A program made the position numbers and the translations under genes. The notes under the pieces were generated by a model. It was given only the letters and a program-made list of their open reading frames with translations, was not told the DNA's origin and ran no database searches. A stretch of DNA of 5,416 bases. Source: Pseudomonadota bacterium. GTDB taxonomy: Bacteria > Pseudomonadota > Alphaproteobacteria > Rhizobiales > Rhizobiaceae. The stretch is from positions 1 to 5,416 of the forward strand of contig JAEZXF010000383.1 of assembly GCA_023419995.1 (NCBI GenBank), given 5' to 3'. Shown one piece after another: positions 1-5,416 of this stretch; position 1 is the stretch's first letter; the number at the start of each line of letters is the position of its first letter.

Positions 1-74
1 GAAGGAAGATGGCCGCAACGCCGACATCACCCTCTCCCCGTTCACGGGGAGAGGGGAAGGGTGAGGGGCGGCGC
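1..74 (-). repeat. Partial copy of a mosaic palindromic intergenic repeat (cut by the window edge)
   Basis: These 74 bases align without gaps to 4356-4429, with 63 of 74 identities counted by eye, so this is a second copy of the same element in the same orientation. It contains one strong hairpin at 30-55 (arms CCCTCTCCCC and GGGGAGAGGG, loop GTTCAC). It ends at 60-74 with the GGTGAGGGGCGGCGC terminus also found at 4415-4429. Position 1 falls inside the arm of what is the second hairpin in the complete copy, so the rest should lie to the left of the window. Such twin-palindrome elements recall the RIME family of rhizobia; that family name is from memory and not verified. It lies directly downstream of soxD. 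Confidence 0.85.
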
Positions 75-134
75 AATGGCCGAACGATAAAGCCTCCCTC
101 GGGCAGCGGCAGGAATGGAGCGCTCCGGAATACC

Positions 135-401
135 TCATTCCTCGCCTCCCCGCAGCGAATGCGAGGCCGCGACCGCATGACTCATCGTATCGCGCTCCAT
201 CGCGAAGAACGCGCCGCAGGTCAGGTGCAGCCAGATTTCGCGCGTCGGCCCCTTCGGGTTGCCATCGAAATGGAGGTATTCGCCCCATGCCTGCGCCGAT
301 ACGTTCGCCGCCGGCTCGGGCCGCGCCTTGCCGGCCTCGGCCCCGAACGCGAACTCGGTCTCGTCGCGCGGGCCGCAGAACGGGCAGGAGAAAAGCTGCA
401 T
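135..401 (-). CDS. soxD: Sarcosine oxidase, delta subunit
   Basis: This is the small zinc-binding subunit of heterotetrameric sarcosine oxidase (alpha, beta, gamma, delta), a cytoplasmic enzyme that oxidatively demethylates sarcosine to glycine, giving 5,10-methylene-tetrahydrofolate when folate is present. The product is 88 residues, normal for the family. The N-terminus MQLFSCPFCGPRDETEF carries the CxxC pair (C6, C9). The centre has the family-typical FDGNPKGPTREIW stretch, followed by H59 and C62, which together with the CxxC would be the four zinc ligands. The H-x2-C spacing is one residue shorter than the H-x3-C (HxxGC) that I recall for better-known SoxD proteins. The ATG start is supported by a GGAGG Shine-Dalgarno (plus-strand 408-412) six bases upstream, which abuts the soxB stop codon. 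Only 11 nt separate the two genes, so they are surely co-transcribed. The usual next gene, soxA, does not obviously follow: repeat DNA does. Confidence 0.93.
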   Translation of the reverse strand: MQLFSCPFCGPRDETEFAFGAEAGKARPEPAANVSAQAWGEYLHFDGNPKGPTREIWLHLTCGAFFAMERDTMSHAVAASHSLRGGEE

Positions 402-412
402 GATCGGCCTCC

Positions 413-1666
413 TCAGTGCGCGATGCCGGAGCCGGCCGCTTCGTCGATCAGCCGGCCTGAGGCGAAGCGGTCGAGGTCGAAGGGGCGGCTGATCGCGTGA
501 TGCTCGCCGGTGGCGATGAGATGCGCCAGCAACCAGCCTCCGGCCGGGATGGCCTTGAAGCCTCCGGTGCCCCAGCCGCAGTCGAGATAGAGGCCGGGCA
601 GCGGCGACGGACCGATGATCGGCGAGGAATCCGGCACCACATCGACCACGCCGGCCCATTGCCGCATCAGCTTCAGCTGGCCCAAGGCGGGGAACATCTC
701 GAGCAGCCCCGAAACCACGGCCTGCTGCATCGGCGGGTTGCCGCGCTGGGCGTAGGAGGGCACGCGGTCGAGCCCGCCGCCGAACACGATCTCGCCCTTG
801 TCGGACTGGAACAGATAGGTGCCGGTGCCGAGATAGAGCACCACCGTGTCGAGGCACGGCTTGACCGGCTCCGACACCATCGCCTGCAGCGAGTAGGAAC
901 GGATCGGCAGCCGGAAGCCCGCCTTTGCCGCCATCACGCTCGAATGGCCAGCCGTCGCCAGCCCGACCGCGCCGGCGCGGATCTCGCCGCGCGAGGTCTC
1001 GACCCCGACGCAGCTTCCGTTCTCGGTCAGGAAGCCCGTCACCTCGCAGCCCTGGATGATGTCGACGCCGAGCGCGTCCGCCGCCCGCGCGTAACCCCAG
1101 GCGACGGCGTCGTGGCGGGCGACGCCCGCCCGCCCCTGCCACGTGCCGCCCATCACCGGAAAGCGCGCATCCTCGCCGGTGTTGAGAAGCGGCGCCTTCT
1201 CCAGCACCGCCTCGCGGCCCAGGAGTTCCGCATCCGTGCCGTTCAGCTGCATGGCGTTGACCGTGCGCGCGGCGATCTCCATCTCGGCCGGCGAGTGCGC
1301 CACCGTCACTACGCCGCGCTGCGAGAACATGACGTTGTAGTTGAGCTCGCGCGACAGCCCCTCGTAGAGCCGGAGCGAGAAATCGTAGAGGGCGACGCTC
1401 TCGGGATAGAAGTAGTTGGAGCGGATGGTGCTGGTGTTGCGCCCGGTGTTGCCGCCGCCGAGCCAGCCCTTCTCGACCACGGCGACATTGGTCATGCCGT
1501 GGTTCCTGGCCAGGTAGTAGGCCGTCGCCAGCCCGTGCCCGCCGCCGCCGACGATCACCGCGTCGTAGCGGGGCCTGGGCGCGGACGAGCGCCATGCCGG
1601 CTGCCAGCCCGCGTGGCCGCGGAAGCCCTCGCGCAGCAGGGCGAATGCCGAATAGCGCCGTGTCAC
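413..1666 (-). CDS. soxB: Sarcosine oxidase, beta subunit (FAD/FMN amine oxidase)
   Basis: This is the catalytic flavoprotein subunit of heterotetrameric sarcosine oxidase: non-covalent FAD oxidises sarcosine and electrons pass to a covalently bound FMN that reduces oxygen. The 417-residue product starts with the family signature RRYSAFALLREGF and GWQPAW. A Rossmann FAD motif follows at about 36-66 (VGGGGHGLATAYYLA, ending in E65). NTGRNTSTIRSNY lies at 73-85. H185 in GVARHDAVAWG aligns with the histidine known to carry covalent FMN in characterised SoxB. The C-terminal GWGTGGFKAIPAGG (365-378) holds the conserved Lys (K371) near the flavin. The length matches the family (about 405-415) and no key motif is missing. 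The start is GTG, chosen because the family N-terminus begins there and a GGGAGA Shine-Dalgarno sits six bases upstream. It is the first gene of the operon and is divergent from the aminotransferase; glyA, often the upstream neighbour, is absent here. Confidence 0.96.
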   Translation of the reverse strand: MTRRYSAFALLREGFRGHAGWQPAWRSSAPRPRYDAVIVGGGGHGLATAYYLARNHGMTNVAVVEKGWLGGGNTGRNTSTIRSNYFYPESVALYDFSLRLYEGLSRELNYNVMFSQRGVVTVAHSPAEMEIAARTVNAMQLNGTDAELLGREAVLEKAPLLNTGEDARFPVMGGTWQGRAGVARHDAVAWGYARAADALGVDIIQGCEVTGFLTENGSCVGVETSRGEIRAGAVGLATAGHSSVMAAKAGFRLPIRSYSLQAMVSEPVKPCLDTVVLYLGTGTYLFQSDKGEIVFGGGLDRVPSYAQRGNPPMQQAVVSGLLEMFPALGQLKLMRQWAGVVDVVPDSSPIIGPSPLPGLYLDCGWGTGGFKAIPAGGWLLAHLIATGEHHAISRPFDLDRFASGRLIDEAAGSGIAH

Positions 1667-1672
1667 ACCGTT

Positions 1673-1678
1673 TCTCCC
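1673..1678 (-). promoter_or_regulatory. Shine-Dalgarno for soxB (decides a GTG start)
   Basis: The minus-strand sequence GGGAGA lies six bases before GTG at 1666-1664. No ATG nearby would preserve the family N-terminus, so this site supports the GTG as the real start of soxB. Confidence 0.65.
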
Positions 1679-1692
1679 GCGCTGCGAAACCG

Positions 1693-1707
1693 GCCTCCGA
1701 AGGAGGC
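1693..1707. repeat. Small perfect inverted repeat in the soxB leader
   Basis: GCCTCC and GGAGGC are perfectly complementary around a three-base GAA centre. The repeat lies 27 bases upstream of the soxB start codon, inside the divergent intergenic region. It could be an operator half-site pair or a leader hairpin with a GAA/TTC loop. In GC-rich DNA a 6-bp arm can also arise by chance, so no function is assigned. Confidence 0.35.
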
Positions 1708-1733
1708 TGCAAGCGGTCTACACGCTGGTCCGG

Positions 1734-1746
1734 CATTGGCACAATG
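1734..1746. promoter_or_regulatory. Candidate operator palindrome between the sox and kyn units
   Basis: CATTG-GCA-CAATG is a perfect 5-bp inverted repeat with a 3-nt centre, and it is AT-richer than its surroundings. It overlaps the proposed -35 box of the aminotransferase-kynU promoter and lies 68 bases from the soxB start, where a dimeric repressor or activator could affect either direction. Lrp/AsnC-type regulators (KynR) are known to control kynureninase genes in some proteobacteria, but no regulator gene is in the window and the binding family cannot be told from the site. Confidence 0.35.
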
Positions 1747-1764
1747 GCGCACGCCGCCTAATCT
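1736..1764 (+). promoter_or_regulatory. Candidate sigma70-type promoter for the aminotransferase-kynU operon
   Basis: TTGGCA (1736-1741) and TAATCT (1759-1764) are separated by exactly 17 bases. The -35 matches TTGACA at five of six positions; the -10 is weak (three of six against TATAAT), though alphaproteobacterial -10 boxes are often degenerate. Transcription would start around 1771 and leave a leader of about 45 nt before the ATG at 1818. No equally good promoter was found for soxB on the opposite strand. Confidence 0.35.
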
Positions 1765-1807
1765 GTTGCGCCGCCGGCCGTTTTGGAGTTTCTGGGGTCC
1801 AATCCCT

Positions 1808-1813
1808 GGAGGA
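1808..1813 (+). promoter_or_regulatory. Shine-Dalgarno of the aminotransferase gene
   Basis: GGAGGA lies four bases before the ATG at 1818, a strong site at a slightly short spacing. It supports this start, which also gives the family-typical N-terminus MFETLKPAAPDGILAL. Confidence 0.7.
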
Positions 1814-1817
1814 ACCC

Positions 1818-2999
1818 ATGTTCGAGACGCTGAAGCCCGCCGCACCCGACGGCATCCTCGCCCTGATGTCGCTCTACCGCGACGATCCGCGCACCGACAA
1901 GATGGACCTCGGCGTCGGCGTCTACCGCGACGAGACCGGCGCGACCCCGGTGATGCGCGCCGTGCGCGAGGCCGAGCGCCGCCTGCACGAGGGCCAGGCG
2001 ACCAAGACCTATCTCGGCCTCGCCGGCGACACCGCCTTCAACGCGCTGATGATCGGCCTCGTGATGGGCGAAGGTGCGGACCGCACGCGCCTGCGGGCGG
2101 CGCAGACGCCCGGCGGCACCGGCGCGCTGCGCCAGCTCGCGGACCTCGTCAGGCTCGCCCGGCCCGACGCCACCGTCTGGGCGCCGGATCCAACCTGGCC
2201 GAACCACCTGCCGATCCTGCGGGCGGCGGGACTGAAGATCGCCTCCTTCCCCTATTACGACCCGGCGCAGGGCATCACCTTCGACGCGGCCATCGCCGCA
2301 CTGAAGAGAGCCGCGGCCGGCGACGTGGTGCTGCTGCACGGCTGCTGCCACAACCCCACCGGCGCGGACCTCGTCCTCGACCAGTGGCGGGCGATCGGCG
2401 ATCTCGCCGTCGAGCGCGGCCTCACCCCCTTCGTCGACATCGCCTACCAAGGCTTCGGGCAGGGACTGGACGAGGACGCGGCCGGCGTGCGCCTTCTCGC
2501 CGGCATGGTGCCGGAGATGCTGGTCGCGGCGAGCTGCTCCAAGAATTTCTCCGTCTACCGCGACCGCGCCGGCGCGGCGATCCTGCTCGCCCGCAACGCG
2601 GCCGAGGCGGACACCGCCTACAGCCAGCTTCTCGGCGTCGGGCGCGGCATCTGGTCGATGCCGCCCGACCATGCCGCGGCCTGCGTGCGTATCGTGCTCG
2701 ATGACGCCGCGCTGCGCGCCGACTGGCAGGCGGAGCTCGACGCCGTGCGCACCCGCATGCTGACGCTTCGGCAGGGCTTCGCCGACGCGCTGCGCCAGAA
2801 GTCCAATTCCGCCCGCTTCGACTTCGTCGCCGGCCAGCGCGGCATGTTCTCGCGCCTCGGCCTGACGCCGGGCGAGGTGACGCGCCTGCGCGACGAACAC
2901 GGCGTCTACATCGTCGGCGACAGCCGCTTCAACGTCGCCGGCCTGCCCGGCGGCCGGCTGGACGAGCTCGCCGCCAAGGTCGTCTCGGTGCTGGCATGA
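1818..2999 (+). CDS. Class I aromatic amino acid aminotransferase (AspC/TyrB family)
   Basis: This is a PLP-dependent cytoplasmic aminotransferase of fold type I, subgroup I-alpha, 393 residues as expected. The N-terminus matches AspC/TyrB (PDGILALMSLYRDDPRTDK, then LGVGVYRDETG). Active-site residues seen: WPNH at 127-130, N179 in HNPTG, D207 and Y210 in FVDIAYQGFGQG, the Schiff-base Lys K242 in SCSKNFSVYRDR with R250, R276 in GVGRGIWSMPP (aligning with the Arg that binds side-chain carboxylates in AspC), and R370 in SRFNVAG for the alpha-carboxylate. It should move amino groups between aromatic or dicarboxylic amino acids and 2-oxoglutarate. Because its stop overlaps the kynureninase start (ATGA), a role on kynurenine (to kynurenic acid), tryptophan or another aromatic intermediate is plausible; this is inferred from context. 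Family assignment is firm, substrate is not: tyrB, aspC or a kynurenine aminotransferase would all fit, so no symbol is given. Confidence 0.92.
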   Translation: MFETLKPAAPDGILALMSLYRDDPRTDKMDLGVGVYRDETGATPVMRAVREAERRLHEGQATKTYLGLAGDTAFNALMIGLVMGEGADRTRLRAAQTPGGTGALRQLADLVRLARPDATVWAPDPTWPNHLPILRAAGLKIASFPYYDPAQGITFDAAIAALKRAAAGDVVLLHGCCHNPTGADLVLDQWRAIGDLAVERGLTPFVDIAYQGFGQGLDEDAAGVRLLAGMVPEMLVAASCSKNFSVYRDRAGAAILLARNAAEADTAYSQLLGVGRGIWSMPPDHAAACVRIVLDDAALRADWQAELDAVRTRMLTLRQGFADALRQKSNSARFDFVAGQRGMFSRLGLTPGEVTRLRDEHGVYIVGDSRFNVAGLPGGRLDELAAKVVSVLA

Positions 3000-4282
3000 G
3001 CGCAACCGTCGAAGCCGCGATCGCCGCGCGCAAGGCGGAGACGCCTGAGCGCGAGCGCGCCCGCGCGCTCGACCGGCAGGATGCGCTCGCCCCCTTGCGC
3101 GCCCGCTTCGACCTCCCGGCGGGCGAGATCTATCTCGACGGCAACTCGCTCGGCGCGATGCCGAGATCGGTTCCCGCGGCGATAAGCGAAGCGCTCGCAG
3201 AGGGTTGGGCGAAGGACCTGATTCGAAGCTGGAACGGCCGCGACTGGCATAACCTTCCGGTGACGACCGGCGACCGCCTCGCGCCGCTGATGGGCGCGCG
3301 GAAAGGCGAGGTGCTGGCCGCGGATTCGACCTCGGTCAATCTCTACAAGGCGTTCTGCGCCGCGATGCGCCTGCGGCCGGGCCGCACCAGGGTCGTCTCC
3401 GAGCGCAACAACTTCCCGACCGACGTGCACATCCTGCAGGGCGCGATCGCCAACGTCTTCCCCGAAGCGCAGCTCGTGTTGGCGGAGGACGACGACGAGT
3501 CTGTTCTTTCGCTGATCGACGCCGACACCGCCGTGGTGTGCCTGAGCCACGTCAACTACCGCAGCGGCCGGCTGCGCGACATGGCGGCCGTGACCAAGGC
3601 CGCCCATGCCGCCGGTGCGCTCGTCATCTGGGACCTGTGCCATTCGCTCGGCGCGCTGCCGGTCGACCTGAACGCCTGCGAAGCGGATTTCGCGGTCGGC
3701 TGCTCGTACAAGTACATGAACGGCGGCCCCGGCGCGCCGGCATGGCTGTTCGTCGCCGGCCGCCATCTCGACGCGGCGCAGAACCCGCTGACCGGCTGGC
3801 AGGGCCACGCCGCGCCCTTCGGCTTCGAGATCGACTACCGCCCGGCGCAGACCATGGAGAAATTCCGCGTCGGCACGCCGCCGGTCCTGTCCTACCTGCC
3901 GCTGGTCGAGAGCCTCGCCGTGTTCGAGGCGACGGACATGGCGAGCCTGCGCGCCAAGTCGCTGGCGCTGACCGACTTCTTCATCGAGCTGGTCGAGGCA
4001 AGGCTCGCCGGCCACGGGCTGTCGCTCGCCACGCCGCGCCAACACGCCGAGCGCGGCAGCCAGGTGGCGCTGACGCACGACAACGGCTGGCCGATCATGC
4101 AGGCGCTGATCGCCTGCGGCGTGGTGGGCGACTTCCGCGCGCCGGACATCCTGCGCTTCGGCTTCACGCCGCTCTATGTCGGCTTCGAGGACGTCTGGGG
4201 CGCGGTCGCCACGCTCGAGGCGATCATGGCGGGCGGCCTGTGGCGCGAGCCGCGCTTTGCCGAGCGCAAGCTCGTCACCTGA
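2996..4282 (+). CDS. kynU: Kynureninase
   Basis: This PLP enzyme hydrolyses L-kynurenine to anthranilate and L-alanine in tryptophan degradation. It is 428 residues, close to the usual 410-425. Kynureninase hallmarks appear in order: YLDGNSLGAMP (46-56), DSTSVNLYKAF (110-120) for phosphate binding, NNFPTD (138-143), SHVNYRSG (184-191), WDLCHSLGALPVDL (212-225) with D213 and H216, and GCSYKYMNGGPGAPAW (235-250) with PLP-Lys K239. GWQGH (267-271), KFRVGTPP (289-296) and RAPDILRFGFTPLY (381-394, substrate-carboxylate Arg) follow. Nothing is missing. The start overlaps the aminotransferase stop as ATGA and no clear Shine-Dalgarno precedes it, so translation is probably coupled. Neither kynA (tryptophan 2,3-dioxygenase) nor kynB is in the window, so kynurenine formation must be encoded elsewhere or the substrate imported. 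Expression probably follows the promoter proposed before the aminotransferase. Confidence 0.96.
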   Translation: MSATVEAAIAARKAETPERERARALDRQDALAPLRARFDLPAGEIYLDGNSLGAMPRSVPAAISEALAEGWAKDLIRSWNGRDWHNLPVTTGDRLAPLMGARKGEVLAADSTSVNLYKAFCAAMRLRPGRTRVVSERNNFPTDVHILQGAIANVFPEAQLVLAEDDDESVLSLIDADTAVVCLSHVNYRSGRLRDMAAVTKAAHAAGALVIWDLCHSLGALPVDLNACEADFAVGCSYKYMNGGPGAPAWLFVAGRHLDAAQNPLTGWQGHAAPFGFEIDYRPAQTMEKFRVGTPPVLSYLPLVESLAVFEATDMASLRAKSLALTDFFIELVEARLAGHGLSLATPRQHAERGSQVALTHDNGWPIMQALIACGVVGDFRAPDILRFGFTPLYVGFEDVWGAVATLEAIMAGGLWREPRFAERKLVT

Positions 4283-4307
4283 GGTCGAGGCCGGCTGGGC
4301 AACATCC

Positions 4308-4429
4308 GCGCTGCCCCTCATCCGCCTGGCGGCACCTTCTCCCCGTGAACGGGGAGAAGGGAGCTTGCCGCAACGCCGAGGACCCCCTCTCCCCGGTTAC
4401 GGGGAGAGGGTAAAGGTGAGGGGCGGCGC
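4308..4429 (-). repeat. Complete mosaic twin-hairpin intergenic repeat with terminal inverted repeats
   Basis: The element is about 122 bp. Its ends (4308-4322 and 4415-4429) are inverted repeats matching at 13 of 15 positions. Inside are two near-identical hairpins: 4335-4360 (arms CCTTCTCCCC and GGGGAGAAGG) and 4385-4410 (arms CCCTCTCCCC and GGGGAGAGGG). A linker between them contains GCCGCAACGCCGA. The right 74 bases recur at 1-74. Terminal inverted repeats plus small size and no coding capacity resemble a MITE or the RIME-type elements of rhizobia. Strand is arbitrary; both copies are given the same one. The remaining bases of the 4283-4466 gap show nothing else. Confidence 0.85.
4335..4410. 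terminator. Tandem hairpins between convergent genes; possible transcript 3'-end structure
   Basis: Two GC-rich stems of 11-12 bp sit 53 nt past the kynU stop and 57 nt past the MBL-hydrolase stop (counting on the opposite strand). The symmetry would work for both strands. There is no T-tract after either hairpin, so this is not a classical intrinsic terminator. It may instead protect 3' ends from exonucleases or separate the two transcripts. Confidence 0.3.
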
Positions 4430-4466
4430 CGACGGTCGGTCGTTGGCCGTGCCCGCAGGTGCTCCG

Positions 4467-5416
4467 CTACAGCAGGAACTGGTAGCTCGCCGGCACGAAG
4501 CGGTAGCCCTCGTCGAGCTTCTCGGCGAAGCCAACGGCCGGGAACGGCATGTGGTAGCCGAGGAAGGGAATGCGCTCGGCAGCCACCATGTCGAAGACCC
4601 GCCTTCGGGTCCGCGCGCCCGCCTCCCTGTCCATGTCGAAGCTGACATGCCAGTCGGGCCGGCGCAGCGAGGCGACGTAGTGGTTGGCGGTGTCGGCGGT
4701 CAGCAGCAGCCGGCGGCCGTCGGATTCGAGGTGGAAGACCATGTGGCCCGGCGTGTGGCCGGCGGCCAGCATGCCGGTGATGCCGGGCACGACCTCGTCG
4801 CCGTCGCCGATGAAGGTGGTTTTCTCCGCCAGCGGCACCACGTTCGCCTGCACGCCGCGCGCGGCGTTCTCGGTCGGTCCCGACTGGCGTTCCCCGGCGG
4901 TCCAGAAGTCGTATTCCGCCTGCCCGGTCACATAGCGGGCATTGGGGAAGGCCGGCGCACCGTCTTCCATCAATCCGCCGATGTGGTCGCCGTGGAAATG
5001 AGTGACGACCACGACCGACACGTCGTCCGGCGTATAGCCCGAGGCCTCCAGCCGCGCGCGCAGCTGGCCAAGGCCGCCCTCGCGCGCGCCGGCGCCGAGG
5101 CCGGTGTCGAACAGCACCAGCTCCGAGCCGGTGTTGACCAGAGTCGGCGTGAAGGAATTGACGAAGCGGCCGGCCGGGAGAAAGTTCTCCTCCAGCAGCG
5201 CCGACACCTCGGCCTCCTCGCGGTCGACGCCGAAGATGGCGTGGATGCCGTCGCCGGGGCGCACGCCGTCGTTGATGGCCGTGACCTCGAATGCGCCGAG
5301 CCGGAAGCGGTTGAAGCCGGGGCTCCCCACCTCGGACAGCGGCGCCTGCGCGTGCGCCGCCCGCACCAGTATCTGCGGCGCGGAGAGCACGGCGCCGACG
5401 GCTGCGCCCATCTTGA
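4467..5416 (-). CDS. Exported metallo-beta-lactamase-fold hydrolase (5' end beyond window)
   Basis: This is a zinc-dependent MBL-superfamily hydrolase (COG0491-type), probably periplasmic. Counting from the first in-window Met (ATG at 5411-5409), 314 residues are seen. A hydrophobic stretch GAAVGAVLSAPQILVRAAHA with an AHA cleavage site is the end of a signal peptide. The frame is open to the edge and the codon before that Met is Lys, as in twin-arginine signals (RRxFLK), so the true start lies a few codons outside. The mature part has LGAFEVTAINDG, NTGSELVLFDTG (93-104), the metal motif THFHGDH (137-143: H138, H140, D142, H143), H219 in GHTPGH, D240 in TADT and H287 in GYHMPFPAVG: a full dinuclear zinc set. 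General layout recalls methyl-parathion-hydrolase-like and lactonase-like MBL proteins, but the substrate is unknown. It converges on kynU with the repeat between them; no functional link is evident. Confidence 0.9.
   Translation of the reverse strand, partial: KMGAAVGAVLSAPQILVRAAHAQAPLSEVGSPGFNRFRLGAFEVTAINDGVRPGDGIHAIFGVDREEAEVSALLEENFLPAGRFVNSFTPTLVNTGSELVLFDTGLGAGAREGGLGQLRARLEASGYTPDDVSVVVVTHFHGDHIGGLMEDGAPAFPNARYVTGQAEYDFWTAGERQSGPTENAARGVQANVVPLAEKTTFIGDGDEVVPGITGMLAAGHTPGHMVFHLESDGRRLLLTADTANHYVASLRRPDWHVSFDMDREAGARTRRRVFDMVAAERIPFLGYHMPFPAVGFAEKLDEGYRFVPASYQFLL

Noticed and set aside
30..55. Hairpin as a CRISPR repeat or intrinsic terminator
   Set aside because: Only one copy per element, with no regular spacers, so not CRISPR; no T-tract follows on either strand, so not a classical terminator.
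117..126. Palindrome GGAGCGCTCC and a short GGAAT/ATTCC inverted repeat near the soxD stop
   Set aside because: Short and GC-rich, easily due to chance; no promoter or gene start nearby gives them a role.
9..500. 163-codon plus-strand frame over the left repeat and soxD
   Set aside because: Begins inside the repeat and runs antisense to soxD; composition is shadow-like and no start signal is seen.
135..1742. 535-codon minus-strand open frame running through soxB and into soxD
   Set aside because: Only its last 88 codons are real (soxD). The upstream part is an arginine/alanine-rich out-of-frame reading of soxB, not a fusion protein.
497..2704. 735-codon plus-strand open frame antisense to soxB and running into the aminotransferase gene
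   Set aside because: Low-complexity Arg/Ala/Gly/Pro composition typical of shadow frames in GC-rich DNA; it overlaps two strongly supported genes and lacks any domain.
1758..4321. Long minus-strand open frames (1758-3005 and 2906-4321) opposite the aminotransferase and kynU
   Set aside because: They mirror the codon structure of the plus-strand genes, have no recognisable motifs and arise from the scarcity of stop codons in high-GC sequence.
3538..4413. 291-codon plus-strand frame overlapping kynU and the repeat
   Set aside because: Shifted-frame reading of kynU with Arg/Pro-rich composition; its tail (PVNGEKG and similar) is translated repeat sequence.
4283..4466. Possible small gene or RNA between kynU and the MBL hydrolase
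   Set aside because: The gap is filled mainly by the repeat; no start with Shine-Dalgarno and no tRNA-like or riboswitch-like structure is visible.

Overview
The window reads as chromosomal DNA of a high-GC alphaproteobacterium, most likely from the Hyphomicrobiales (Mesorhizobium/Aminobacter-like). The basis is the strong G/C third-position bias, the gene families, and two copies of a hairpin-rich intergenic repeat of the kind common in rhizobia. The genus is an inference; no rRNA or tRNA is present.

Layout, left to right: (1) positions 1-74 hold the cut-off end of a mosaic palindromic repeat, followed by about 60 nt of unique sequence. (2) On the minus strand, soxB (1666 to 413) and soxD (401 to 135) encode the beta and delta subunits of heterotetrameric sarcosine oxidase. 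The soxA and soxG partners expected downstream are not inside the window. (3) Positions 1667-1817 are a 151-bp divergent intergenic region with a candidate sigma70-type promoter, a 13-bp palindrome overlapping its -35 box, and a second small inverted repeat. (4) On the plus strand, a class I (AspC/TyrB-type) aromatic aminotransferase (1818-2999) overlaps kynureninase kynU (2996-4282) by ATGA. Together they form a compact kynurenine/aromatic amino acid catabolic unit. (5) Positions 4283-4466 hold a complete copy of the repeat, about 122 bp with imperfect terminal inverted repeats and two strong hairpins, at a convergent gene junction. (6) On the minus strand, an exported metallo-beta-lactamase-fold hydrolase (stop at 4467) runs off the right edge, and its signal peptide start lies outside the window.

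Functionally, SoxB/SoxD would be part of the complex that oxidatively demethylates sarcosine to glycine and passes the one-carbon unit to tetrahydrofolate. KynU cleaves kynurenine to anthranilate and alanine. The aminotransferase may process kynurenine (to kynurenate) or other aromatic amino acids and 2-oxo acids. The MBL protein has intact metal ligands but an unknown substrate.

I see no convincing undescribed multi-gene system here. The most interesting points are the repeat pair, the interruption right after soxD, the tight coupling of an aminotransferase to kynureninase, and the palindrome at the divergent promoter.
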